Below, one piece after another: positions 63,317 to 64,000 of a stretch of 64,000 nucleotides of DNA. The first letter of the stretch is position 1. The number at the start of each line of letters is the position of its first letter. The stretch is from Anaerobacillus alkalidiazotrophicus (GTDB taxonomy: Bacteria; Bacillota; Bacilli; Bacillales_H; Anaerobacillaceae). The stretch spans positions 63,417-127,416 of the forward strand of contig NZ_MLQS01000001.1 of assembly GCF_001866055.1 (NCBI RefSeq), written 5' to 3'. The position numbers and the translations under genes are program-made. Below the pieces are notes generated by a model. The model saw only the letters and a program-made list of their open reading frames with translations, did no database searches and had not been told where the DNA came from.

Positions 63317-64000
63317 TTATTTTTCTAACGTCTTAAAAATTAATTGTTCAACTTCTGATGCGAACTCCTTTAAATCTTTATTCATGTAATCTTTCGGTTG
63401 TATTTCCGGTAATATCGTTACTGTTACATCAGCTGGTTTAATAATAAAACCATTTTTCTCCATAATTTTGAAAGAACCGTTAATGGCTACAGGAACAATC
63501 GAAGCTTCTGCTTTTTGTGCTAATTTAAAACTACCAGATTTAAATGGATTTTTCTTTATCCCTTTACTTCTTGTCCCTTCAGGAAAAATTACAATATTCG
63601 ATCCATTTTTAATATTTTCAGCACCTTGATTTATAGCTCTAATTCCTTGACGTCGATCTTTCCGATCAATGAAAACACAATTCATATAAAACATCCAATC
63701 CCTAATGATTGGCATCTTTTTCACTTCAACCTTTGAAATAAAACCTAATGGGCGCTCAAGAAATCCTAATAAAATAGGAATATCGAAATTCCCTTGATGG
63801 TTACTTACAATGACAAATGAATTTTTCTCAGGTAAATTCCCTTTTCCATTGACACGAATAGTCGATCCACTTAATCTCACAAGTTTCTTCGCCCAATTAC
63901 TTGAGATTTTAAACACAAGTTCGTTCATTTGTTCAGTTTGTCCGGCTTTTTGTAATTTTTTTACCTTTAAAAGGGATGGGTACGTAATAATTAAATAATA
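63317..64000 (-). CDS. plsC: 1-acyl-sn-glycerol-3-phosphate acyltransferase, PlsC-like (start beyond window)
   Basis: At least 228 codons. Motif I NHQGNFD (HX4D), motif III FPEGTRSKG, and VPVAING are those of the PlsC/LPLAT family, which acylates lysophosphatidate in phospholipid synthesis. The ATG at 63928 (MNELVFKIS) is probably internal: the same frame stays open to the right edge and upstream reads YYLIITYPSLLKVKKLQKAG, a membrane anchor and linker typical of this subgroup. The true start lies outside the window. Confidence 0.88.
   Translation of the reverse strand, partial: YYLIITYPSLLKVKKLQKAGQTEQMNELVFKISSNWAKKLVRLSGSTIRVNGKGNLPEKNSFVIVSNHQGNFDIPILLGFLERPLGFISKVEVKKMPIIRDWMFYMNCVFIDRKDRRQGIRAINQGAENIKNGSNIVIFPEGTRSKGIKKNPFKSGSFKLAQKAEASIVPVAINGSFKIMEKNGFIIKPADVTVTILPEIQPKDYMNKDLKEFASEVEQLIFKTLEK

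Overview
The window is AT-rich chromosomal DNA from an endospore-forming Bacillaceae bacterium. Pointers are a PdaA-like cortex deacetylase, a YfkAB-type radical SAM protein, YfkD-, SE1561- and FbpB-like proteins, DUF3231 proteins, a LiaI/LiaH-like pair, strong AGGAGG ribosome binding sites and many TTG/GTG starts. I cannot name the species; alkaliphilic or facultatively anaerobic Bacillus relatives are plausible. I saw no rRNA, tRNA or CRISPR.

Layout. 0-5.8 kb: envelope-stress membrane proteins, an alanine/glycine:cation symporter, an IS3-type remnant, rlmN and a HAD phosphatase. 5.9-29.3 kb: a large carbohydrate region on the minus strand. It holds two 6-phospho-beta-glucosidase-type GH1 enzymes with a divergent RpiR regulator. 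It also holds two fructan/sucrose gene sets, each with a lipoprotein binding protein, two permeases and a GH32 enzyme. The second set keeps its fructokinase; the first has only a fructokinase 3' stump. Each set is preceded by a YesM/YesN-type two-component system, and one of these is coupled to an orphan binding protein. Near-consensus CcpA (cre) sites and intercistronic hairpins lie where expected. 29.7-33.2 kb: a phosphonate-family ABC transporter (phnD-phnC-phnE-phnE) without catabolic genes.

33.70-46.00 kb looks like a decayed integrated island. A 76-bp perfect direct repeat covers the last codons and downstream flank of the 23S rRNA methyltransferase gene (rlmD/rlmCD). One copy is in the intact gene; the other lies 12.2 kb away beside what appears to be that gene's original terminator. 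Inside are remnants of tyrosine and serine recombinases, an HNH fragment, a helix-turn-helix/double zinc-ribbon pseudogene, two DUF3231 proteins, and a SigY-like operon (ECF sigma, membrane protein, ABC ATPase and two paralogous permeases, one frameshifted).

46-64 kb is ordinary backbone: rlmD, an AlkA-like glycosylase, GAF protein, PdaA-like deacetylase, chemoreceptor, class I fumarase, YfkAB/YfkD, YczE-like, DUF421, FMN-barrel and OsmC proteins, a cold-shock protein, a YtxH-like protein, a ferritin-like protein, two short genes (49 and 45 codons) and a PlsC-like acyltransferase cut by the window edge. A cluster of DnaA-box-like sites lies upstream of the 49-codon gene.

Two dispersed repeat families run through the window: a modular hairpin element (four copies, two rearranged) and a roughly 330-bp palindromic intergenic repeat (two copies).
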